From contig JADJRL010000003.1 in NCBI GenBank assembly GCA_016712225.1, positions 1,199,001-1,263,000 on the forward strand: a stretch of DNA of 64,000 bases, given 5' to 3'. A program made the translations under genes and the position numbers. Shown in pieces: positions 54,880 through 63,110 of the stretch (position 1 is its first letter; each line of letters begins with the position of its first letter). A model generated the notes under the pieces. It searched no databases, had not been told where the DNA came from, and was given only the letters and a program-made list of their open reading frames with translations. This DNA comes from Candidatus Defluviibacterium haderslevense. Lineage in GTDB: Bacteria > Bacteroidota > Bacteroidia > Chitinophagales > Saprospiraceae.

Positions 54880-56328
54880 TTGAGAAAAGCTTTTCTCACA
54901 AATATTCTGTTACTTATTTTTATTAATGCGCTAATAAAACCACTGTATTTATTAGGTATTGATCGTAATATTCAATTAATAACAGGGACTAGTCAATATG
55001 GCATGTTCATCAATATTCTTAATTTTACAATCATACTTCAGTTCATCAGTGATTTCGGTTTACAAAACTATACTGCACGATTTGCCAGCCAACAAAAAAA
55101 TATCATTACTAGTGGAATAAAAAATTTATTTGGATTCAAAATCCTACTTTCCATTATTTATTTTTTTGTTATCATAATATGTTCTAGAATTTGGTATGGT
55201 GATCAAATCAATTTCTGGTTTGTAATCCATGTAGCCATCAATCAATTATTAATTAGCGCTATGCTGTTTATTCGTTCTAATATAGCAGGACTTGGATTAT
55301 ATAAAACGGATAGCTTACTTTCTGCATTAGATCGGGTAATTCTTATTATAGTCTGTGGATTATTTATAGTTACACCAATACTTAGACCCTATATTACCAT
55401 TGAACTTTTTGTTTGGTTTCAATCTATTTCCATTGGGTTATGTATCATCATTGGGTTAATCATCTTGGCTTCAAAGCAATATCAATTCGATTTACAATTT
55501 TTATCAATTAAAGATATCAAGCAAATTACTTATATTTGTTTACCGTTCGCCTTAATTTACTTGACCAGTTCTATATTTTATAAAGGCGATACGTTACTAC
55601 TTGAAAGAATACTTCCGGATGGAAAAAACGAAGTGGGAATTTATGCTGCTTCCATGCGCCTTTATGAAGCAGCTAGTATGTTTTCACTAGCATTTGGAAC
55701 TTTACTTTTAGCTATGTTTGCCCGATTACATAGTGATGTCAATAAATTAAAATTATTGTTCAAAACTTCAATGCATCTGTTATTATTTATCACCATTTGC
55801 ATTTCCTTTACAGGATATTTTTATTCTAAACAAATTATTTCTTTATTTTATCATACTTACGATGAATATTGGTCTCTAATTTTAACATTCATGATGTTAG
55901 CTTTTATTCCCGGCAGTCTTAATTACATACTAAGTGCATATTTTCAAGCAACACATAAAGAAAAACTACTTTTGTATATTTATATTTTTATCGCAATCAT
56001 ATCCATACTTTTAAATATATTTTTTATTCCATCTTTTAAAGCTCTAGGGTCTTCATGGACTTATCTATTAAGCCAAGCTATATTGATGTTCGTACAATTA
56101 TGGTTTATTCATAAAACATTTAAATTCAATGTAAAACTATACACCAAACCCATCGCATTTTTTGGCATTTCACTTGTTGGATTTTATTTAATACATGAAT
56201 ATATCTCTATAAATTATATTATACAGATTGCTTTAAGCAATGTATTTATTTTAGTTATTGCCTTCTATTCTAAAATATTTTCAATTCAAGAACTAAAACA
56301 AATCTGGTTAGAAAAACACAATTCTTAA
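54880..56328 (+). CDS. Polysaccharide flippase (Wzx/MATE-like oligosaccharide exporter)
   Basis: A 482-residue protein with about 12-14 hydrophobic segments covering almost its full length, and basic loops between them, as in Wzx/RfbX O-antigen or lipid-linked oligosaccharide flippases. LYLLGIDRNIQLITG at the N-terminus and the GDTLLLERILPDGKNEVGIYAASMRLYEAAS stretch in the middle fit the family. It starts with TTG. No glycosyltransferase cluster is adjacent, so the transported glycan is unknown. Confidence 0.85.
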   Translation: MRKAFLTNILLLIFINALIKPLYLLGIDRNIQLITGTSQYGMFINILNFTIILQFISDFGLQNYTARFASQQKNIITSGIKNLFGFKILLSIIYFFVIIICSRIWYGDQINFWFVIHVAINQLLISAMLFIRSNIAGLGLYKTDSLLSALDRVILIIVCGLFIVTPILRPYITIELFVWFQSISIGLCIIIGLIILASKQYQFDLQFLSIKDIKQITYICLPFALIYLTSSIFYKGDTLLLERILPDGKNEVGIYAASMRLYEAASMFSLAFGTLLLAMFARLHSDVNKLKLLFKTSMHLLLFITICISFTGYFYSKQIISLFYHTYDEYWSLILTFMMLAFIPGSLNYILSAYFQATHKEKLLLYIYIFIAIISILLNIFFIPSFKALGSSWTYLLSQAILMFVQLWFIHKTFKFNVKLYTKPIAFFGISLVGFYLIHEYISINYIIQIALSNVFILVIAFYSKIFSIQELKQIWLEKHNS

Positions 56329-56337
56329 AAATTGTTT

Positions 56338-56874
56338 CTATTGAATAACTCTACCCTTAACTTCAGAAGATTTTCTTTCTAATTGGTTAGCTCTTTTAAG
56401 ATTCACCAACAATCCGGCGAAAGCTGATCCTGAATAAGTTTCGTAGACTTGATTGTCATAGGTCACTTGCCCAGAATTTCGATCCCATTCTTTACCTAAC
56501 AACACATATCGGGAACTCATTTTAGGGTTTGGACCAAAAATTAAATATTTTGGATCTGTACCTGAATCAAAACTGATGGCAAATCGATCTGCTTTAGGCA
56601 TGAAAATTAAAACACCTGGAATACCTTTTTTAAAAATGACCTCTTCAATTTTTTCTCCATTGACCATCTTAATTTTTCCATTCTTAATAGTAGTTTCTCC
56701 GGATGCTACTTTCCTATACAGCACAATATCATCAGAAAGATAAAATTGTATTTTCTGTAATTCCTCCAGGGACCATTTCTGATCATCATACAATTTTTGA
56801 CTAAAAGGAGTAAGGGTTGGACTGCAGGCTATAAGTCCCAAAAAAATAAAACTTAAAAAAATCAATTTATTCAT
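56338..56874 (-). CDS. Lipoprotein of unknown function
   Basis: A 178-residue protein with a classic lipoprotein signal (MNKLIFLSFIFLGLIACSP, lipobox LIAC). The body has SLEELQKIQFYLSDDIVLYRKV and GVLIFMPKADRFAISFDSGTDP, with a small beta-rich feel, and no motif that I can name. The ATG at 56874 was chosen because the signal peptide starts cleanly there; the longer frame adds 8 residues. It is convergent with the flippase gene, 9 nt away. Confidence 0.8.
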   Translation of the reverse strand: MNKLIFLSFIFLGLIACSPTLTPFSQKLYDDQKWSLEELQKIQFYLSDDIVLYRKVASGETTIKNGKIKMVNGEKIEEVIFKKGIPGVLIFMPKADRFAISFDSGTDPKYLIFGPNPKMSSRYVLLGKEWDRNSGQVTYDNQVYETYSGSAFAGLLVNLKRANQLERKSSEVKGRVIQ

Positions 56875-57010
56875 AAAGTACAATTTTAATAATTTCACGA
56901 AAGTATTACAAACTTAAAGATAGACTAGACATTTAATCAATTGTTAACCTAAATGAACTCAAATTAATAAAGTTTTAACATTTTACCCTGATTTCCACCT
57001 ATTTGAAGTA

Positions 57011-57043
57011 TTTGACCTCTTGAATTACTTTTATTTATATTTG
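57011..57043 (+). promoter_or_regulatory. Promoter of the YbeY-fusion gene (TTTG-N21-TATATTTG)
   Basis: TTTG at 57011-57014, a 21-nt spacer and TATATTTG at 57036-57043 form the best match in the window to the Bacteroidota promoter; the ATG lies 22 nt further on. Confidence 0.75.
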
Positions 57044-57065
57044 TATCCAGTTATTCATTGTACTT

Positions 57066-57821
57066 ATGTCAGAAACAAACCAAATCAACTTCCATTTTCT
57101 TTATCCGACCTTTGAACTCAATCAACGCAAAATCAAACTTTGGATTGGTAAAACAATACTTGAAAATAAGCATAAAACAGGTTCAATAAACCTCATTTTC
57201 TGTAATGATGATTACTTGTTAGATCTTAATAAAAAATATTTGGCTCATGATTATTATACGGATATTATCACCTTTCCGTATCATGACAATCCGATTGAAG
57301 GTGATCTGTATATAAGTATTGATCGGGTAAAAGAAAATGCTAGCCAACTCAAGATAGACTATGAACTTGAGTTACTAAGAGTGATTATTCATGGGATCTT
57401 TCATTTATTAGGATTTCAGGATAAAGACGAAATTCAGTCGTCTAAAATGAGGCATCTGGAAGATGTTGCTTTAAAAAAATATCACCAGGATTTTATGAAT
57501 GAAGTTCATTACTATGATCAGGTTTATGATGTAGTCAGACTTATTCCAGTTGGAAGAGTTAGTTCTTATGGCGCCATCTCCAATTTCTTAAGTCTGGGAT
57601 CTGCACGTATGGTAGGATGGGCACTGAATCAATTAAAAGGTACAGAAACAGATATTCCTTCTTTTCGTGTTGTAAACGCCAAAGGAGAACTAACGGGCCG
57701 GTTATCCTTTACCAATGGCCGTGATATGGAACAATTATTAAAACAAGAAGGAACTGTTGTAGTCGATAATAAAGTAGTTGATTTTGAAACTAAACATTGG
57801 AACCCATCTTTTGAACTGTAG
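57066..57821 (+). CDS. ybeY: YbeY endoribonuclease fused to an alkyltransferase-like (MGMT-fold) domain
   Basis: A 251-residue protein made of two domains in one frame. Residues 1-140 are YbeY, the metal-dependent RNase needed for rRNA maturation: the metal motif HGIFHLLGFQDK has H109 and H113, but the third ligand position is D119 instead of the His seen in E. coli. Residues 145-251 are an MGMT/ATL domain: YDQVYDVVRLIPVGRVSSYGAI, SARMVGWALNQ (R181 in the arginine-finger place) and a degenerate active-site motif, PSFRVV, in place of PCHRVV, so it lacks the acceptor Cys and would be alkyltransferase-like rather than a repair enzyme. No stop or frameshift separates the domains. A DUF2147 gene follows after 14 nt. 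Confidence 0.9.
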   Translation: MSETNQINFHFLYPTFELNQRKIKLWIGKTILENKHKTGSINLIFCNDDYLLDLNKKYLAHDYYTDIITFPYHDNPIEGDLYISIDRVKENASQLKIDYELELLRVIIHGIFHLLGFQDKDEIQSSKMRHLEDVALKKYHQDFMNEVHYYDQVYDVVRLIPVGRVSSYGAISNFLSLGSARMVGWALNQLKGTETDIPSFRVVNAKGELTGRLSFTNGRDMEQLLKQEGTVVVDNKVVDFETKHWNPSFEL

Positions 57822-57835
57822 TCAAAATTTTCAAT

Positions 57836-58267
57836 ATGAAATATTTAATCATAAAGTTATTGATCTGTATTTGTGTTTCTTTTGTTCAGGCTCAACAAGA
57901 ATCGCAATTTCTTGGCAAATGGAAAACCATAGATGATGAAACCAAACAAGCCAAATCTATTATCGAAATTTATAAAAAAGACCAAGCTTTATTTGCTAAA
58001 GTAATTGAATTATTACCGGCAGCTACTATTAAAACCTGCAATCGTTGCCCTGGTGAAAAAAATGGAAAGTCCCTGATAGGGATGGATATAATGTGGAACA
58101 TGACACCGGATAATAACGATTATTCAAATGGACAAATTATGGATCCTAAATCAGGTAAAATATATTCTTGCACCATTGCTTTGGAAGGTACTGAAAAGCT
58201 ATTAGTCCGAGGATATATTGGTATTTCGTTATTTGGTAGGACTCAAACCTGGGAACGTGTTAAATAA
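57836..58267 (+). CDS. DUF2147-family exported protein
   Basis: A 143-residue protein with a signal peptide ending near VQAQ. It matches DUF2147: FLGKWKTIDDETKQAKSIIEIY at the start, a Cys pair in TCNRCPGEKNGKSLIGM, DPKSGKIYSCTI and a C-terminal LLVRGYIGISLFGRTQTW. The family is common in Bacteroidota and its function is unknown. It lies 14 nt after the YbeY fusion gene, so it is probably on the same transcript. Confidence 0.88.
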   Translation: MKYLIIKLLICICVSFVQAQQESQFLGKWKTIDDETKQAKSIIEIYKKDQALFAKVIELLPAATIKTCNRCPGEKNGKSLIGMDIMWNMTPDNNDYSNGQIMDPKSGKIYSCTIALEGTEKLLVRGYIGISLFGRTQTWERVK

Positions 58268-58354
58268 AGTTCATCGATTATCTTAATTCGATGATCTGTT
58301 TATACAATATTTTGACTTCATATTGTGTTATATAGAAAAACCACATCATCGCCT

Positions 58355-58576
58355 ATGGTCGATACATTTACACTTAATCAATTGATTCGTTATACCTACC
58401 AAGAATGCAGTCCAGACGAAAGATTGCTAATTGAGGAAATAGCATCAGAAGATTGGTCACTTAGAGAAGAAATTGAAATACTTAAAGCCGCAAAACGCTT
58501 TATTCCACAAGTTCTTTTCTCAGCTAAACCATCTAGTCTAGAACGTATAATGAATTACAGTCAAAAACAGGTTTAA
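58355..58576 (+). CDS. Small helical protein of unknown function
   Basis: A 73-residue protein. It is rich in Glu, Leu and Ile (SPDERLLIEEIASEDWSLREEIEILKAAKRF), likely helical, and resembles the short regulators often found beside sigma or stress genes in Bacteroidota; I cannot assign it further. The ATG at 58355 is preferred; a GTG at 58325 would add ten residues. A strong terminator follows its stop by 24 nt. Confidence 0.65.
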   Translation: MVDTFTLNQLIRYTYQECSPDERLLIEEIASEDWSLREEIEILKAAKRFIPQVLFSAKPSSLERIMNYSQKQV

Positions 58577-58599
58577 GATATTAACCAAGATTTTTGCAG

Positions 58600-58634
58600 A
58601 TGCCTTTAAAACTCAGTTTTGAAGGCATTTTTAT
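58600..58634 (+). terminator. Rho-independent terminator after the small helical protein gene
   Basis: A 13-bp stem (one T-G wobble) with a TCA loop, ATGCCTT...AAGGCAT outermost, followed by TTTTA. It ends the ybeY-DUF2147-small protein transcript. Confidence 0.85.
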
Positions 58635-58675
58635 TAAACCAAATTTAATTTTGTAACTTTAAATATTCAATCTAG

Positions 58676-59062
58676 TTATATCTCAAATTGAATCTCCACG
58701 GTCCTTCCCTGATCTGAAAAAATGACCCTATGAGACAATTGATGCATTAGAAATACCCCTCTGCCACCACAGCATTCAATATTTTCTGGTAGGGTTGGGT
58801 CAGGGATAGTTGACGGATCAAATCCTGAGCCTTCATCGGATATTCGAAATGCAATACATTTTGGTCGGCGCTCCGTCTTTAAATGGACGAATTTATTGCA
58901 ATCTTTCTGATTGCCGTGAATAATAGCATTATTAACAGCTTCGGTAATGGTCACCAAAACATTTGGGTAAAGCTTTTTATCAATGTGATATTCTGCAAAA
59001 ACCCAATTCAAATATTCCTCAATTTTGAGGATATTATTAGGTATAGATGCTATTCGAATCAT
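58676..59062 (-). CDS. RsbW/SpoIIAB-like ATP-binding kinase
   Basis: A 128-residue GHKL ATPase domain of the RsbW type. The N box is EAVNNAIIHGN (41-51), G1 is DEGSGFD (76-82) and G2 is GGRGVFLM (99-106). Proteins of this family bind and phosphorylate anti-anti-sigma factors and in turn bind a sigma factor. The ATG at 59062 overlaps the end of the DUF4175 gene by 4 nt (ATGA), so it is translated with that gene; a longer frame reaching back into it is not supported. No sigma-B-type gene or STAS partner is seen nearby, although an ECF sigma gene begins 3.5 kb away on the other strand. Confidence 0.85.
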   Translation of the reverse strand: MIRIASIPNNILKIEEYLNWVFAEYHIDKKLYPNVLVTITEAVNNAIIHGNQKDCNKFVHLKTERRPKCIAFRISDEGSGFDPSTIPDPTLPENIECCGGRGVFLMHQLSHRVIFSDQGRTVEIQFEI

Positions 59063-62000
59063 CCTTGCTTTTTTATTCGCAATAAATAATCCTCGACCAA
59101 TTTTTTGTAAAACGGTCTCAAATCTGGCGATACGTGCTGGAACCATTCTGTTTCTGCTTGCCTTTGTTTTAGATATTCCTCTAGGCTAACTGGAATCTTA
59201 CGTTCAATTTTCGTACCAGTTTCGGATTTTCGCTCTTCTTTATATTCTCTTTCCCTTTCTGCTCGTTCTGCTTCTAATAACCTAGTTGTGATTTCCTGTT
59301 GGCGATTGAGTGTTTCATTAGTGAGTTGCTTGTTAACCAATTCACGTTCAGTTTTATTCATATTTTCAATGGCCTCTTGCATTTCCTTAGATCCATTACC
59401 TTGTTCTTTCTTCTCTTGTTCCAAATCTTCCAACATTTTACGAAGTTGAGCTTGTTTGGCAGCCATCTCAGCAAATTCCTTGCTCATTTTACCTTCACCC
59501 TTCTTCATTTTGTCTTGCATTTGCTTAAGGCCATCCCCCATTTTTTGTTGGCCTTCAGCTATTTTGTCAATAGGGACCTTGCCTTTTTTACCCGCTTTTG
59601 GAGACTTCCCGCCTGGCTTTTTGCATGAACCACTACCAGGTTTTTTACAAGAAGAATTTTTCTCCTTTTGTTTATTATTTAATGTTTCTGATAGCATGAC
59701 AGCTAAATCGTTAACATTTTTCATAATTCTACCTTGATATAAAGAGGCTTGTCCCGTATACCTTGATTCCAGTTGTTCTATGCCTTTAGTGAAATTCTCA
59801 TTAATTTCAGTTACTTTTTCACCAACAAATGACTCAATTTCCACGACTCTTTTACTTAATGCCTCTAAGGTATCTTGTATAAGCCTGAAATTGTCTTTGA
59901 TCCTGAATTCATCCTGGACCAAAGCCACATATTTAGGTTCATTCACATCGGTCTGTCCAAAAGACTTTATGAGTGTCTCTTGTTCAAAAGATAAATTAAC
60001 TAGATTCTCCAAAAGTTGTCTTAAAACTTTAATGTCTTCTTCTTGCTTTTCTTGTTCATCTTTATCCAGTTGTTCTTCCATTTGATCAGCCATCTCATTC
60101 ATCTTATCCTCTGCCTTTTCTTGCTCTTTAGCAGCTGCATCGTTTTCCTTCTTATCCAGATTTTCTTTGGACTTTTCTAAACTCTTTTTAACATCCTCAG
60201 CATTCTTTTTTTGGTCACTGAGTTTTTTTGGTTTATCGAGACTTTCATTTTTCTTTTGGATGTCATCCTGTTTCTTTTTTAATTCATCGAACTTCTTAAT
60301 AATATCTTCTTGTTCTTTTTTTAATTTATCTTGATTTTCAGATTTTTTTTCTGTCTTTTCTTTTAACGCTTCTTGTTCTTTTGATAATTCTCTCAATTTA
60401 TCAATCTGATCTTTTACATTTTTCTCAACTTCAAGTTGTTTAAACAATTCCAATAAACGATCCATATCTTTTTTCATGTCCTCGTTTTTATTCTGAAATT
60501 GTTCCGTCATTTGGATTGCTTGCTCCTTATTCAATTCTTGCATTAAATTTTGAATATCCTGCATGAGTTTTTTCATCTCTTCACTCATTGTTTCATTGAA
60601 TAATTTTTGAAGTTGTTTTTGCTTATCAATCAAACTTTCATCAGGATTACTGTGCTGTTCTTGTTTTTTAAGATTTTCATCAAATTTTTTCTTGGCTTCA
60701 TCAAATTTTTTCTGCAAATCTTCTTGTTGCTTCAACATCTTATCCAGATCTTTTTTATTTTGCCATTCAAGATCTTTTTTACTTCTTAATTTATCTTTGA
60801 ATTCATTTAATTTGTCTTGCAATTTTTTTGCATCTTCAATAGAAGCTTCCAAATCTTTTTTAATATCATCATTATTTGTTTCTTCTATTTTAGCCAATTC
60901 TTCATTCGTGGCCACATGGTGTTCATATATGGTACTGCGAGTAGCCTTACTACCATGTATACCGTCATTATCCCATACTTCAAAATAATAGCTCAAATGA
61001 TCGCCTGGTTTTAATCCTAGCGTTTGAATATCTAAAATATATCTAAAAGTAGAGGACTTACCGGTTTGGATATTTACTTTTTCAGATTGAACTGCTTCTT
61101 GTTTTCCACTTGCTGTTTTAATTTGATAATTGAATTTAAGATCACGTAATCCATAATCATCTGATGCTTCACCTCCAAAATAAAGGATATTAGCATTAGA
61201 ACTATCTTCAAAAGATTCTACATTAATTTGGGCATATTGGTCTGGGATGACATTTATATGATATTGTACAGTATCAAATTGGGGTAAATTATGGTTTTTA
61301 AGATATAACGTATAAGCGATGTCTGACAGGATTCGATTTGAAAACTGAAATTCGCCTTCACCTCTATTTGAAATATTTGTTTTATTGATTTGATCAGAAA
61401 ATCTAAAATAACTTTCATCGGTATTTTCAGTATTTAATTGCCAATTGACTTTTGTACCCACAGGAATAATCAAATCACCTGTATTTATTAATTTTTCATT
61501 CTTCTTGGATATATAGGAAGGATATTCCAAACTGACTTCAAATCTGGTCATAACAGGTTTAAGTAGAACTTTTAATTGTTGTTCTGTGGTTGTTATCGAT
61601 CCTGAATACAGTCTGAAGGTTTGATCTTTCTGAACATTGTTAAAAACATATGAAAAATGATCCGGAGCGTCTTGTTTAAGTCTATACTGAAAATGATCAA
61701 TTTCAATAAAAGCCTCTGAAGGTAATGCAGTTCCTTGTATTGCAATATCCAATTTAAAGTCATTAAACTGCTCCACCACCAATTCTTTAGATTCAATATT
61801 GAATGTAAACGGGGCAGCCTTCTCAAAATCTTTATTATTCTGAATCAACCTTTGTGTTGGATCTTTAATAAGACTTGGGGCTATGAATAAGATTCCCATA
61901 AGGAGCGAAAGCGGAATTAGGGCATATCGAAGCTGACGTCTGTTTTTATTAAAATCAATAGCAGCAATAAAGGGAACTGGTTTCAATTCTGCTGCTTTCT

Positions 62001-62409
62001 GATTGATGCTCGCCTCTACCAAACTGCGATCAGAATAGCTAACTAATTGATTTTTAAGCTGAAGTACATTTAATAATTTATCTTTTACATCACTAAAATG
62101 CGTTCCAATAATTTTAGCTGCTTCCTCATGTGATATTAATTTGCCAAGTCTAAAATAATGCAACAAAGGGGTAAAAATGAATTTCCATAAACTCCAACCC
62201 GAAATTCCTATAAACGCAAAAACAAAACCTTTGCGGATGGACTTGCTAAAATAGAACTGGCTTTCTAATAAATTAAATAAAATAAACAAAGCAGTTGAAA
62301 TACCTACAAAGTAAATGGTACCTCGTATTAGCTTATTGATATAATATTTACGGGTAAATTGATCCAACTTTTGGATCATTTGGTCATAAAAGTTCTGATT
62401 CCACTCCAT
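59059..62409 (-). CDS. Giant coiled-coil membrane protein of the DUF4175 family
   Basis: An 1116-residue protein. Three TM segments lie at about 28-48, 60-80 and 160-185. Residues 190-500 form beta-rich domains with SYYFEVWDNDGIHGSKATRS near their end. Residues 510-850 are an almost continuous Lys/Glu coiled coil (KKDLEWQNKKDLDKMLKQQE and similar), followed by a Cys- and Gly-rich patch (SCKKPGSGSCKKPGG) and a final coiled coil. This is the DUF4175 layout known from Bacteroidota; its role is not known to me, although the size suggests a structural or gliding/envelope function. Its stop overlaps the start of an RsbW-like kinase by 4 nt. Confidence 0.85.
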   Translation of the reverse strand: MEWNQNFYDQMIQKLDQFTRKYYINKLIRGTIYFVGISTALFILFNLLESQFYFSKSIRKGFVFAFIGISGWSLWKFIFTPLLHYFRLGKLISHEEAAKIIGTHFSDVKDKLLNVLQLKNQLVSYSDRSLVEASINQKAAELKPVPFIAAIDFNKNRRQLRYALIPLSLLMGILFIAPSLIKDPTQRLIQNNKDFEKAAPFTFNIESKELVVEQFNDFKLDIAIQGTALPSEAFIEIDHFQYRLKQDAPDHFSYVFNNVQKDQTFRLYSGSITTTEQQLKVLLKPVMTRFEVSLEYPSYISKKNEKLINTGDLIIPVGTKVNWQLNTENTDESYFRFSDQINKTNISNRGEGEFQFSNRILSDIAYTLYLKNHNLPQFDTVQYHINVIPDQYAQINVESFEDSSNANILYFGGEASDDYGLRDLKFNYQIKTASGKQEAVQSEKVNIQTGKSSTFRYILDIQTLGLKPGDHLSYYFEVWDNDGIHGSKATRSTIYEHHVATNEELAKIEETNNDDIKKDLEASIEDAKKLQDKLNEFKDKLRSKKDLEWQNKKDLDKMLKQQEDLQKKFDEAKKKFDENLKKQEQHSNPDESLIDKQKQLQKLFNETMSEEMKKLMQDIQNLMQELNKEQAIQMTEQFQNKNEDMKKDMDRLLELFKQLEVEKNVKDQIDKLRELSKEQEALKEKTEKKSENQDKLKKEQEDIIKKFDELKKKQDDIQKKNESLDKPKKLSDQKKNAEDVKKSLEKSKENLDKKENDAAAKEQEKAEDKMNEMADQMEEQLDKDEQEKQEEDIKVLRQLLENLVNLSFEQETLIKSFGQTDVNEPKYVALVQDEFRIKDNFRLIQDTLEALSKRVVEIESFVGEKVTEINENFTKGIEQLESRYTGQASLYQGRIMKNVNDLAVMLSETLNNKQKEKNSSCKKPGSGSCKKPGGKSPKAGKKGKVPIDKIAEGQQKMGDGLKQMQDKMKKGEGKMSKEFAEMAAKQAQLRKMLEDLEQEKKEQGNGSKEMQEAIENMNKTERELVNKQLTNETLNRQQEITTRLLEAERAEREREYKEERKSETGTKIERKIPVSLEEYLKQRQAETEWFQHVSPDLRPFYKKLVEDYLLRIKKQG

Positions 62410-62567
62410 AAGCTAAGATATATAGGGTAACGTTTAAACGGTAAAAATAATTTCAAAAATCTACACTTGAGCCTAAATTTTCACTTGGTACGGAGATAAA
62501 CAATTAACAGGGCACTATGTTTTGAATTTAACGCAACTAAAATTTTATCTAAATCGTATATATACTT

Positions 62568-63110
62568 GTGACTCAGGAAGAGTTAGCCATACATTTAGCA
62601 GGCTGTCAGAAACATAGCCGAATCAGTCAAAAAGTACTCTATTTGGGTTACTATGACTTTGCTTTGTCTATTTGTAGGCGCTATATAAGCTCGAATGAGA
62701 TTATTGAAGAAGTTATTAATGATGCATTTTATAAAGTATTTACAAAGATTGAACAATACAATGAATCATGGTCCTTTAAAACTTGGTTTCATAGAATCGT
62801 GATCAATACAGCTATAGATAGAATAAGACTTGAAAAAAAATTACCTCAATTTCAAAATTTAGATGCAACGAATGAATCTGTGGTATGGGTTGAAGAAGAA
62901 TATTTGGAAAATTTAACTCAATCGAAATTACTTCATATGCTAGATCAACTTTCACCTGCCTATAAAACAGTCTTCACTCTATTTGTATTGGATGAATTGA
63001 GTCATGAAGAAATAAGTAAAATGTTAAATATATCAATTGGAACTTCAAAATCAAATCTATTCAGGGCTCGTAAAGTCATGCGAGTACTTATGGAAAGTGA
63101 ACAATTATGA
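62568..63110 (+). CDS. ECF-type RNA polymerase sigma factor
   Basis: A 180-residue sigma-70 family ECF factor. Region 2 contains YDFALSICRRYISSNEIIEEVINDAFYKVF and SWSFKTWFHRIVINTAIDRIRLEKK; region 4 has LSPAYKTVFTLFVLDELSHEEISKMLNISIGTSKSNLFRARKVMR, the usual helix-turn-helix. It begins with GTG. Its stop overlaps by 4 nt the start of a one-TM gene that has the position of an anti-sigma factor. The promoters it controls are unknown. Confidence 0.93.
   Translation: MTQEELAIHLAGCQKHSRISQKVLYLGYYDFALSICRRYISSNEIIEEVINDAFYKVFTKIEQYNESWSFKTWFHRIVINTAIDRIRLEKKLPQFQNLDATNESVVWVEEEYLENLTQSKLLHMLDQLSPAYKTVFTLFVLDELSHEEISKMLNISIGTSKSNLFRARKVMRVLMESEQL

Noticed and set aside
59456..60085. Several antisense frames rich in Phe, Leu and Ser
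   Set aside because: They mirror the Lys/Glu coiled coil of the DUF4175 gene (Lys and Glu codons read as Phe/Leu/Ser on the other strand).
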